Of a stretch of 11,796 bases of DNA, positions 1-6,696 are shown in pieces. The translations under genes and the position numbers were made by a program. A model generated the notes under the pieces. The model was not told the origin of the DNA. It saw only the letters and a program-made list of their open reading frames with translations, and did not search any database. Each line of letters starts with the position of its first letter. The stretch's first letter is position 1. Source of the DNA: Candidatus Dadabacteria bacterium (GTDB lineage Bacteria; Desulfobacterota_D; UBA1144; Nemesobacterales; UBA2774); contig JAHKKQ010000078.1 in NCBI GenBank assembly GCA_020027805.1, positions 1-11,796 on the forward strand, in the 5' to 3' direction.

Positions 1-161
1 CTTTAAAGCGGGCCTTAATCCTCTCCGGCCGGACTATCACTCGTAATCTCCAGGCATATACTCCTTATTAGAAGACGACCCCTTCGGAAACGATCCGCGC
101 TCCCTTCAAATTGCATGCTCGAATTATGCTAGTGGGGGGGGGTTATCGCCTGAGGTATAAA

Positions 162-197
162 AAAAGGCGGCTGCCCTTTTCGGAGCCGCCGCCTTTT
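162..197 (-). terminator. Intrinsic terminator of the glnB-glnA operon
   Basis: A GC-rich hairpin has arms AAAAGGCGGC at 162-171 and GCCGCCTTTT at 188-197. The 3' arm carries an extra GCC, so two pairing registers are possible. Read on the minus strand it lies about 30 bases past the glnA stop and is followed by a T tract (complement of the A run at 159-165), the classic Rho-independent arrangement. The T run on the other side means it could also work in the plus direction. A second small stem (ACGCC/GGCGT, 208-221) lies between the glnA stop and this hairpin. Confidence 0.85.
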
Positions 198-227
198 GAT
201 TTTTGATACGCCGCGAGGCGTTGTTAT

Positions 228-1649
228 TTACACATCGAAGTAAAGCTTGAACTCGTATGGCACGGGTCTCAGCTTAACAGGGTTTACTTCCTTATCGATC
301 TTATATTCGATCCAGGTTTCTATAACGTCTTCCGTGAAGACATCGCCCTTCATCAGGAACTCGTGGTCGGCCTCGAGCGCCTTGAGTGCGTCTTCGAGTG
401 ATCCGGGAACGTTCGGTATGCCGGCCAATTCCTCCGGGCCAAGCGCGTAAATGTCTTTATCGAGCGGTTCGCCGGGGCTGAGCTTCTTCTCAATTCCGTC
501 GAGTCCCGCCATCAGCATCGCCGAGAACGCGAGATAACCGTTGCACGAAGGGTCGGGGAACCTGCACTCGAGCCTCTTCGCCTTGGGGCTCGGGGAGTAC
601 ATGGGGATCCTTATTGCGGCGCTCCTGTTCCTTGCCGAGTAGGCCAGGTTGACCGGGGCCTCGAATCCCGGGACGAGCCTCCTGTAGGAGTTCGTTGTCG
701 GGTTCGTAAACGCGCATATCGCCCTCGCGTGCTTCAGGATACCGCCTATGTAGTTCATCGCGAGGTCGCTCATGCCCGCATAACCGTTTCCGGCGAAAAG
801 CGGTTTGTCCTTTTTCCATATCGACTGGTGAACGTGCATACCGGAGCCGTTGTCCTCGAAAAGGGGCTTTGGCATGAACGTGACCGTCCGTCCGAACTTC
901 TTCGCTACGTTTTTAATTGCGTACTTATACCACATCATCTGGTCCCCCATCTGTACGAGCGGGGAGAACCTCATGTCGATTTCGCACTGGCCGGCCGTGG
1001 CCACTTCGTGATGGTGGGCTTCGATCTCTATTCCCAGCTTCTCGAGCACTACAACCATTTCCGAGCGCATGTCCTGGAACGTGTCTGACGGCGGCGTGGG
1101 GAAGTACCCTTCCTTATGCCTAGGTTTATAGCCCAGGTTCGGGTTTTCATCCCTACCGGAATTCCATATGCCCTCGATCGAATCCACGAAATAGTAACCC
1201 GAGTTCGAGGTCTGGTCGTATCTTACGTCGTCGAAAATAAAGAACTCGAGCTCCGGTCCGAAAAACGCGGTATCCCCGATGCCCGTGCTCCTCAAATAGG
1301 CGGCTGCCTTCTTCGCTATGTTGCGCGGGTCGCGTGAATAGGGCTCGCGTGTAATCGGGTCTACGATATCGCAGATTATCGCCAGGGTCGGGTGAGACAT
1401 AAAAGGGTCGATTCTGGCCGTCTCCGGGTCCGGGATAACGAGCATGTCGCTTGCATGTATAGACTGCCATCCCCTGATGCTCGATCCGTCGAATCCGAGA
1501 CCGTCATCAAAAATGCCTAGCTCGAACACGTGCGCGGGAACGCTGAAATGCTGCCACATCCCCACGAAATCGAGAAACCGCAGGTCTACGAATTCTATGC
1601 TGCTGTCTTTAATTATTTTTAATACATCAGAGGGCTTCTTGGGAAACAT
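228..1649 (-). CDS. glnA: Glutamine synthetase, type I (GlnA)
   Basis: Glutamine synthetase makes glutamine from glutamate, ammonia and ATP in the cytoplasm, as a dodecamer in type I enzymes. Motifs seen in order are the beta-grasp N-terminus (FVDLRFLDFVG), the metal-binding GPELEFF, the ATP-site stretch PKPLFEDNGSGMHVHQS, the glutamate-site NPTTNSYRRLVPGFEAP and the NRSAAIRIP segment. The tyrosine of DIYALGPEE (about residue 401) aligns with the adenylylated Tyr397 of E. coli, so GlnE-type control is possible. I chose the internal ATG at 1649 because it gives 473 residues, the usual type I length, starts with the family-like MFPKKPSDVLKIIKD, and has AAAGGAGG upstream. An upstream in-frame ATG at 1694 would add 15 residues and also has an AGGAGG, so it remains possible. 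The gene lies just downstream of glnB on the same strand. Identification is secure. Confidence 0.97.
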   Translation of the reverse strand: MFPKKPSDVLKIIKDSSIEFVDLRFLDFVGMWQHFSVPAHVFELGIFDDGLGFDGSSIRGWQSIHASDMLVIPDPETARIDPFMSHPTLAIICDIVDPITREPYSRDPRNIAKKAAAYLRSTGIGDTAFFGPELEFFIFDDVRYDQTSNSGYYFVDSIEGIWNSGRDENPNLGYKPRHKEGYFPTPPSDTFQDMRSEMVVVLEKLGIEIEAHHHEVATAGQCEIDMRFSPLVQMGDQMMWYKYAIKNVAKKFGRTVTFMPKPLFEDNGSGMHVHQSIWKKDKPLFAGNGYAGMSDLAMNYIGGILKHARAICAFTNPTTNSYRRLVPGFEAPVNLAYSARNRSAAIRIPMYSPSPKAKRLECRFPDPSCNGYLAFSAMLMAGLDGIEKKLSPGEPLDKDIYALGPEELAGIPNVPGSLEDALKALEADHEFLMKGDVFTEDVIETWIEYKIDKEVNPVKLRPVPYEFKLYFDV

Positions 1650-1732
1650 AACCTCTGGTCCTCCTTTGCTTTTGGACTTGATTGCTGTGGGCATACTTTT
1701 ACGGCTCCTCCTGTGGTTTAAAATTCAAAGAA

Positions 1733-2071
1733 TTATAAGGCGTCCTCGCCCCTCTCGCCGGTTCTTATCCTGATGACTTCTTCCATCGGAATAATGAATA
1801 TCTTTCCGTCGCCGATCTTGCCTGTTTTCGCGCTGTCCATTATCGCATCAATGACCTTGGTAACCATGTCATCGGATACGATAATCTCGAGCTTTATCTT
1901 AGGCAGGAAATCTATGACGTATTCGGCCCCTCTGTAGAGTTCGGTGTGTCCTTTCTGTCTTCCGAAGCCTTTTACTTCGGTAACGGTCAGGCCCTGGACA
2001 CCTATTTCCTTAAGGGATTCTTTTACATCGTCCAGCTTGAAAGGCTTAATGATGGCTTCAACTTTTTTCAT
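1733..2071 (-). CDS. glnB: Nitrogen regulatory protein P-II (GlnB)
   Basis: This is a PII signal protein of 112 residues, the standard length. PII trimers sense 2-oxoglutarate and ATP/ADP and control glutamine synthetase adenylylation and the NtrB/NtrC system. The sequence opens with MKKVEAIIKPFKLDDVKE. The T-loop (GFGRQKGHTELYRGAEY) keeps Tyr51, the uridylylation site, and Tyr46. The C-terminal signature GKIGDGKIFI followed by RIRTGE is present. The start at 2071 is set by homology and by AAGGAGG about 7 bases upstream; an in-frame GTG at 2116 would add 15 residues that no PII has and would overlap the sigma54-like promoter. The gap to glnA is 83 bases (38 if glnA starts at 1694), consistent with a glnBA operon. 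Confidence 0.97.
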   Translation of the reverse strand: MKKVEAIIKPFKLDDVKESLKEIGVQGLTVTEVKGFGRQKGHTELYRGAEYVIDFLPKIKLEIIVSDDMVTKVIDAIMDSAKTGKIGDGKIFIIPMEEVIRIRTGERGEDAL

Positions 2072-2099
2072 GGGATTTTCCTCCTTCCCATTTAATGAT

Positions 2100-2115
2100 T
2101 GCAAACAACATACCA
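2100..2115 (-). promoter_or_regulatory. Sigma54-type (-24/-12) promoter for glnBA
   Basis: The minus strand reads TGGTATGTTGTTTGCA, with the invariant GG and GC separated by exactly ten bases, as in the RpoN consensus TGGCACN5TTGCA. Only the CAC part of the -24 element diverges (TAT). Transcription would start near 2089, leaving an 18-base leader that holds the glnB ribosome binding site. RpoN/NtrC control of glnBA is well known in proteobacteria. I saw no clear NtrC dyad upstream, so the activator is not identified. Confidence 0.55.
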
Positions 2116-2152
2116 CTTATCCAAAAGCTTTTCAATCAATAATAATAGGGGT

Positions 2153-2177
2153 TTATAATAGGCGTCTCCCATTATAA
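2153..2177. repeat. Inverted repeat TTATAAT-N11-ATTATAA
   Basis: Perfect 7-base arms at 2153-2159 and 2171-2177 are separated by 11 bases. Each arm also contains a consensus TATAAT -10 hexamer, one on each strand. It could be an operator upstream of the glnB sigma54 promoter, or two opposed sigma70 -10 boxes. I found no good -35 partner for either, and A+T-rich repeats of this size arise by chance fairly often. Confidence 0.3.
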
Positions 2178-2298
2178 GTGCCTAAAACTTAAGCAAAGCA
2201 TTCTAAAAATTAAACATTCTGCGAGCGTGTTCGAGGCCCTCGCCGGTTATAGCGTATAAATTATTAATGGGCGGTTCTGAAAATACATGTCCGCACCG

Positions 2299-2329
2299 TG
2301 AATCCGATATTACGCAGGGGCGGGATTCA
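2299..2329. repeat. Inverted repeat TGAATCC-N17-GGATTCA
   Basis: Perfect 7-base arms lie at 2299-2305 and 2323-2329 with a 17-base spacer. It is not followed by a T tract, so it is not an intrinsic terminator. It may be a regulator site for the downstream plus-strand gene or may be chance. Confidence 0.25.
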
Positions 2330-2487
2330 AAGGGACGCTCTTCTCAGCCGAACGCAATGCCCATAACCCCCGTATGGGGATATTCGCCTTCCGCGGGACC
2401 TTGCGTACGCGGGGTTTCGGATCAACGATCAACCCAACTGCGCATTGATTTCATATTGTTGACGTTTTTTGTCAGCTTTCCGGGCGA

Positions 2488-2516
2488 TTATGTGGTGGGG
2501 GCATCTGCGATATAAT
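2488..2516 (+). promoter_or_regulatory. Possible promoter of the MshEN-receiver gene
   Basis: A perfect TATAAT sits at 2511-2516. The hexamer at the right distance (TTATGT, 2488-2493, 17-base spacer) is a poor match to TTGACA. Transcription would begin near 2523, about 75 bases before the ATG at 2598. The support rests mainly on the -10 box. Confidence 0.3.
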
Positions 2517-2597
2517 GTAATTGTGACTGCCGGTTACACACAAACGCTGCATTTCTGCACCGTGGCATGATTATTGCTCATTTTATCTCTCGTGAGA

Positions 2598-4139
2598 ATG
2601 CATCTGGCAAAATTGCTGGTCAGGGAAGGTATAGTCAGCGTTGAGCAGATAAGGGAATCCATAGAGTCCGGCAAAGAATCCGGATTCGGTCTGGGCGAGT
2701 CCCTCGCCGCTCTCGGTTATGTTGCGGAGCGGCAGCTGGTCGAATTCCTGAGCAGGGAGTACGGGGTTCCGTCTATGGACATAGATGCCTGCGAGAAGGA
2801 TGAAAGTGTTATAAGTCTCATTCCCGGGGATACGGCTCTCGAGAAATTCCTGGTTCCTATAAGTGTCGAAGGCCCTGATTTAACTATAGCTGTCTCCGAC
2901 CCCTCGAATATTCTACTGTTAGACGACCTCGGTTTTATCACGGGTAAGAATATAAAGCCTGTTGTCGCTTCCGAGAGGTCGATCAGGAATAAATTAACCG
3001 AATACTATGGACAAAACGATGCCGCCCAGGCGCCGTCGGATGAAGAGGGACCCGGAGAATCCGTTTCCCGGGACGGACCCAATCCGGCTTTCCTGCTTTC
3101 AGACGAGAAACGCCGCCCTCTAGACGACGTCATAAGAGAGCTCGAGCAGTATGAGAAAGGCCGGATGCCCGCCGGGAACGAGCCGGATGCGGAAGAAACG
3201 CATCCGAGCGGGTGTATAGATACCCCGGCCGGCGGCGGAGAAGAATCTGAAAGCGGGACCTTCGATGAAAATATAAAACGTCAGAAAGAGACTGAAGAGG
3301 ACTTTGTTTTCGACTTCACGGACGTAAACGGCATAAGACCTGATCCGCACTTTCCTGATTCGGGCGGCCGGACAAGTTTGCATGAACCGGATATCGATAC
3401 AGACGGCAATACGAGTATGAACAGCGCTCAGGAGAGACGTTCAGGGCCTGAAGGCCCCTCTCCTCAAGCCGGGAATGGAAATGAGGCTTACGGCGAAGCG
3501 GAAGACAATGGCCGCGGTACGGCCTCCGCATCACACCGGGATGCTGAACTGAAGGCGGGTGATGAGGACACGCAATTAAATGAAAATTACGAGAACGAGG
3601 CCGGTGAACCGGTTTCTTTCGAGCAGATCACGGGTGCTGCACTTGAAACCCCTCGGGAATCAGATTCACCCTCGAACGGGGACGGTAATTCCCCTTCGGG
3701 TGAAGAGACCTCCGTGGCCGCTCCTGTAATAGACGGCCCCGTTTCACCGGAGCGGAATGAAAAGATGCATGAAGAAAGAGGGTCGGTCCTTATAGTGGAC
3801 TTCAGTCCGACCGTCAGGAAGATAATGAGAATCAGCCTTGAAAGGGCGGGGTATAAAGTAGTTTCGGCGGGTGACGGTATGCAGGCCCTCGCCAGCATCA
3901 ATGAATCGATACCCGATTTGATTTTCGTCGATACAAAGCTTCCCCACATGGACGGTTATCAGCTCTGCAAGGTCATCAAGAGCCACGGCCTCACGAAGGA
4001 AGTACCCGTTGTCTTGCTCTCGGGGAAAGTCGGGGTCCTCGATAAGATGAAGATAAAGATGGCCGGGGCGAGCGACTTTATAACCAAGCCGTTCGGATCG
4101 GAGGCTCTGGTCGGGGCTGCGGAGAAGTACGCTAGATAA
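2598..4139 (+). CDS. MshEN domain - acidic linker - response-regulator receiver protein
   Basis: This 513-residue protein has three parts. Residues 1-138 form an MshEN/GspE-N domain, as at the start of type II secretion and type IV pilus ATPases: two helical LL-x3-G-type repeats, then GVPSMDID, LIPGDTA and FITGKNIKPVVAS. Residues 139-395 are a Gly/Ser/Glu/Asp/Pro-rich, probably disordered linker. Residues 396-513 are a CheY-like receiver with phosphoacceptor Asp445 (IFVDTKLP), Ser475 and Lys497. The second residue of the usual Asp-Asp metal pair is Phe402 (VDFSP), so phosphorylation may be weak or absent. Some MshEN domains bind c-di-GMP, but here the RLG and Gln positions of the known motif are altered, so binding is doubtful. 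There is no ATPase domain. The start is the ATG that begins the domain; TTG 2574 and GTG 2592 are alternatives, none with a strong Shine-Dalgarno. A role in pilus or motility signalling is inference. Confidence 0.85.
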   Translation: MHLAKLLVREGIVSVEQIRESIESGKESGFGLGESLAALGYVAERQLVEFLSREYGVPSMDIDACEKDESVISLIPGDTALEKFLVPISVEGPDLTIAVSDPSNILLLDDLGFITGKNIKPVVASERSIRNKLTEYYGQNDAAQAPSDEEGPGESVSRDGPNPAFLLSDEKRRPLDDVIRELEQYEKGRMPAGNEPDAEETHPSGCIDTPAGGGEESESGTFDENIKRQKETEEDFVFDFTDVNGIRPDPHFPDSGGRTSLHEPDIDTDGNTSMNSAQERRSGPEGPSPQAGNGNEAYGEAEDNGRGTASASHRDAELKAGDEDTQLNENYENEAGEPVSFEQITGAALETPRESDSPSNGDGNSPSGEETSVAAPVIDGPVSPERNEKMHEERGSVLIVDFSPTVRKIMRISLERAGYKVVSAGDGMQALASINESIPDLIFVDTKLPHMDGYQLCKVIKSHGLTKEVPVVLLSGKVGVLDKMKIKMAGASDFITKPFGSEALVGAAEKYAR

Positions 4140-4191
4140 AGGCATCTGACATGATCTGCGGTCGAATGGTGTCGTATAGGGATACGCCAAT

Positions 4192-4767
4192 ATGGTACGT
4201 AAATTTTTCGTTGTCGACAGGGAAGGAGATAACAAGGACTACGGTCAGGCTTTCGAGCCCGTCTCCGGTCAGGTATCGGAGGACGAGGTCAGGCTCGAAA
4301 CAGGGCTCTTGCTATTGTTCTCAGAGCTGGCGCTCCTGATGGAGGAGTTAGGCGAGGTAAAGGATAAAGAGCCCGTTCAGTCTCTTAAAATTCTGTCCGA
4401 TACAGTCAACAATGTGGCGGGCTTTGCCAAACAGACGCTCGGCGAGGCGCTCCGGGAGGGGTTTCTGCTTGAGGCTCTCCTCGACGCGTCGGGGAGCTTC
4501 TCGCATCTGAAGCTCCTTCACGCGGATCATAACCGGCTCTCGGCCCAGACGGCGATCAACCTCTACGGCGGCTGGACGGGTGACGCGAACGGCAAGAATC
4601 AGGCCTTCCGGCAGATATCGCTCGGCATGGTCCGTGTACTGGAGTCCTATTTAAATTACATCGTGGAATTTTTCAGCACGCCGTATCTGGCTCAGGAATG
4701 GAAGGAGACCCTGGAGATTTACATAAACGAGCTTAGTGAGTTGGTGAAGAGCGTCGTTTACAGGTAA
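4192..4767 (+). CDS. Conserved-looking helical protein of unknown function
   Basis: I do not recognise this 191-residue protein. After a short charged N-terminus (MVRKFFVVDREGDNKDYG) it appears almost wholly alpha-helical and amphipathic, with no signal peptide, transmembrane segment or Cys cluster. A central segment (residues about 106-135, AQTAINLYGGWTGDANGKNQ) is less helical and richer in Gly and Asn. It follows the MshEN-receiver gene after 52 bases on the same strand, so the two are probably co-transcribed. The ATG at 4192 lies just after an in-frame TAG at 4177-4179 and has a modest AGGGA nine bases upstream. Coding is supported by the length, operon position and composition; the function is open. 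A helical signalling partner of the upstream receiver protein is one guess. Confidence 0.75.
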   Translation: MVRKFFVVDREGDNKDYGQAFEPVSGQVSEDEVRLETGLLLLFSELALLMEELGEVKDKEPVQSLKILSDTVNNVAGFAKQTLGEALREGFLLEALLDASGSFSHLKLLHADHNRLSAQTAINLYGGWTGDANGKNQAFRQISLGMVRVLESYLNYIVEFFSTPYLAQEWKETLEIYINELSELVKSVVYR

Positions 4768-4886
4768 TTCTTTAACGCGCCCAGCTGCGGCACGATTCCA
4801 TACCGCATACTGAGCCGCAAACCCCGCCCGCCTGAATGCTTTCCCGGAGAATATTATTTTTACCCGGATTCATTGTGCATGCATGA

Positions 4887-4915
4887 TTCCCAATTGCGCC
4901 GATCCTGGTTATAGT
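4887..4915 (+). promoter_or_regulatory. Possible sigma70-type promoter for the DUF2237 gene
   Basis: TTCCCA (4887-4892, 4 of 6 to consensus) and TATAGT (4910-4915, 5 of 6) are separated by the ideal 17 bases. Transcription would start near 4922, leaving a leader of about 48 bases with a good ribosome binding site. It lies in the 202-base gap after the helical-protein gene, in which I see no clear terminator. Confidence 0.4.
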
Positions 4916-4969
4916 ATCCCTATCTAAAAACAGAGCACCCTCGGCGTTTCTCATTGGAAGGAGACCTAT

Positions 4970-5341
4970 ATGCGGAAAGAAAAGAACGTATTCGGCGAAG
5001 AGCTCGAGTCATGCTCGGTATCCCCGATGACCGGTTTTTACCGCGACGGCTGCTGCAGGACCGGACCGGAGGATCTCGGCATGCACGTAGTATGCACCGA
5101 GGTCACGAAGGAGTTTCTCGAATTCTCCAAAGCCCGGGGCAACGACCTTTCCACGCCCAATCCGGAGTTCGAGTTCCCGGGTTTGAAACCCGGGGACAGG
5201 TGGTGTCTTTGCGCGCTCAGATGGAAGGAAGCGTACGACAGCGGGTTCGCCCCTCCCGTCATACTCGCATCCACACACGAGTCCGTGCTCGAGGTCGTTT
5301 CACTCGGGGACCTGAAAAAATATGCGATCGACCTGGCATGA
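4970..5341 (+). CDS. DUF2237 family protein
   Basis: This 123-residue protein belongs to DUF2237 (COG3651), a widespread family of small proteins with no established function. Family hallmarks are strong: KNVFGEELESCSVSPMTGF, YRDGCCRTGPEDLGMHVVC, FLEFSKARGNDLSTPNPEFEF and PGLKPGDRWCLCALRWKEA. It has six cysteines (C15, C24, C25, C38, C75, C77), most of them in these conserved motifs; a metal or redox role is only inference. The start is set by AAGGAG six bases before the ATG and by the family N-terminus. It stops at TGA, showing that TGA is a normal stop in this genome. It converges on the cdaA gene, with 25 bases between the two stops and no obvious terminator in that gap. Confidence 0.92.
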   Translation: MRKEKNVFGEELESCSVSPMTGFYRDGCCRTGPEDLGMHVVCTEVTKEFLEFSKARGNDLSTPNPEFEFPGLKPGDRWCLCALRWKEAYDSGFAPPVILASTHESVLEVVSLGDLKKYAIDLA

Positions 5342-5366
5342 ACGGGTCCGCTTAAATAAGTACACC

Positions 5367-6569
5367 TTATTTCTTCTCTTCTTTGGGCGCAGTATTGTCG
5401 ATTCTGACCAGGACCCTCCTGGGCTCTATGTTTTCGAGGGAGATGTCCTTGGGGAACTTGAGACTCGACTCCGATATGTTCACGGTCTTTATCCCTTTCC
5501 TCGCCTCCGGAATCTTGAGGAATAGCTCGACCTCCTTCTCGTTGAAGAAGTAAAACGCCCTCCTCGGCCCGAGGAACGTGACTTTGACTGTCTCGGGCTT
5601 GATGTCCTCGACCTTCAGCTCCGAAGGCAGCGTCGTGTATTTGACCGGGACGTTGTAGGTCATGTACACGAGCTTCGATTCGTGGACGAATACGAACCAG
5701 AGGGCGACCGCCATGAATACGGCAATCGCTTTTTCCCGGTAGTTCTTCGTAAAGAATGTAAACCAGTGCTTTCTTTTTTTTATGGGGTTGACTTCACTGT
5801 AGAATTTTTCGAGGATCAGGTTTAGCTGTTCGCTGCCTACCCCTCTCAGCTCCCCGTTCCTCGCAACGGATATAGTCCCTTTCTCTTCCGATACCACCAG
5901 GCACAGCGCGTCGCTCTGCTCCGACAGCCCGAGCCCCGCCGCGTGTCTCGTGCCCCTGTTCATAAGCATGGCGAAGTTTTTCGAGAGCGGCAGGTGGCAT
6001 GAAAATTTAACGACGTTCCCGTTATCGATGATTATGGCCCCGTCATGTCCTATCGAGTGCGGGTCGAGCAGGCTTTTAAGCAGGGGCTCGCTCAATTTCC
6101 CGTTCAGCGTCTTTCCGCCTTCGATCGACCTCTCAATAGTGGTTTTCCCCGGGAGGATTATAAGCGCCCCGATTCTCTCCTCGGCCAGGTCCGTAATTGT
6201 ATTTACCAGCACTTCGATCTCTTCACGGGACGAGCCCCGGGATTTTTCGAGAGCGAGCTGAGGATTCAGGCTCCAGAGCGCGATCTGCTCTAGGAACTGC
6301 CTTATCTCTTCTTGGAAAATGATTATGAGAGCGATGAATATTACCGCGAAAAAGGTCTGGAGCACCGAGGTCGTCAGCACCAGATTGAACTGACGCGCCA
6401 GGAGATAGACCAGGCTGATTATTATCACTCCGGTGAGCACGAAACGCGCCTTCGTCCTATTGAACAATACAAGCAGCGCGTAGATAAGGAGGGACATAAA
6501 TGCTATATCGAACAGGCCGGGTATGCCTATTTCTTTTATTATATCGGTCACAAATTGGACGGGATTCAA
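5367..6569 (-). CDS. cdaA: Diadenylate cyclase CdaA fused to a YbbR (CdaR-like) domain
   Basis: This 400-residue membrane protein should make c-di-AMP from two ATP. It has three N-terminal membrane helices (about residues 20-36, 42-58 and 68-86), the hallmark of CdaA. The DAC catalytic domain spans about 100-260, with DGA at 176-178 and RGTRHAAGLG at 205-214; the usual RHR is here RHA (Ala210). A fourth membrane helix (281-296) leads to a YbbR-like domain (about 300-393). In Firmicutes, YbbR is a separate adjacent protein (CdaR) that regulates CdaA, with several YbbR repeats; here one repeat is fused. The start is a TTG with AAAGGG about ten bases upstream, directly after an in-frame TAA. A GTG at codon 7 is an alternative. 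The common neighbour glmM is not present in this window. The family is certain; full activity with RHA is not. Confidence 0.93.
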   Translation of the reverse strand: MNPVQFVTDIIKEIGIPGLFDIAFMSLLIYALLVLFNRTKARFVLTGVIIISLVYLLARQFNLVLTTSVLQTFFAVIFIALIIIFQEEIRQFLEQIALWSLNPQLALEKSRGSSREEIEVLVNTITDLAEERIGALIILPGKTTIERSIEGGKTLNGKLSEPLLKSLLDPHSIGHDGAIIIDNGNVVKFSCHLPLSKNFAMLMNRGTRHAAGLGLSEQSDALCLVVSEEKGTISVARNGELRGVGSEQLNLILEKFYSEVNPIKKRKHWFTFFTKNYREKAIAVFMAVALWFVFVHESKLVYMTYNVPVKYTTLPSELKVEDIKPETVKVTFLGPRRAFYFFNEKEVELFLKIPEARKGIKTVNISESSLKFPKDISLENIEPRRVLVRIDNTAPKEEKK

Positions 6570-6598
6570 TTACTGTAGCCCTTTAGTTTAGTTTTGTA

Positions 6599-6607
6599 AG
6601 TATATCA
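6599..6607 (-). promoter_or_regulatory. Possible extended -10 promoter of cdaA
   Basis: The minus strand reads TGATATACT, an extended -10 (TGN plus TATACT, 5 of 6). The hexamer 17 bases upstream (TGTAAG) is poor, as is common for extended -10 promoters. Transcription would start near 6592, giving a leader of about 22 bases that holds the AAAGGG ribosome binding site. Confidence 0.35.
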
Positions 6608-6663
6608 GAAGAGTCTCCGGTCTTACAGCTTCTTGTATGGGATGGCCCCTCTTCGTCACTGTG

Positions 6664-6689
6664 TATATCGATATATTACTAAGCGCTTA
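6664..6689. repeat. Two adjacent perfect palindromes
   Basis: TATATCGATATA (6664-6675) and TAAGCGCTTA (6680-6689) are both perfect palindromes, four bases apart, immediately downstream of the gckA stop and upstream of cdaA on the same strand. Neither is followed by a T run, so they do not look like an intrinsic terminator. They could be operator half-pairs upstream of cdaA. Confidence 0.3.
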
Positions 6690-6696
6690 TTAGAAT

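Larger units (their letters stand above)
2117..2597. other. Divergent intergenic region, no convincing gene
   Basis: This 480-base stretch separates minus-strand glnB from the plus-strand MshEN-receiver gene. The first 100 bases next to glnB are A+T rich and would suit activator binding for a sigma54 promoter. The remainder has average composition and carries two inverted repeats and a -10-like box near 2511. An 82-codon ORF at 2267-2515 lacks recognisable protein features. I recognise no tRNA, riboswitch or other structured RNA here. Confidence 0.6.

Noticed and set aside
134..142. Run of nine G near the left edge
   Set aside because: It is a simple homopolymer in intergenic DNA with no partner structure. 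The first 157 bases show no gene or RNA I can support.
2267..2515. 82-codon plus-strand ORF in the glnB upstream region
   Set aside because: There is no ribosome binding site, no domain-like pattern and an irregular composition. It overlaps likely regulatory sequence.
5342..5366. Possible terminator between the convergent DUF2237 and cdaA genes
   Set aside because: The gap is only 25 bases and shows no stem-loop with a T run.
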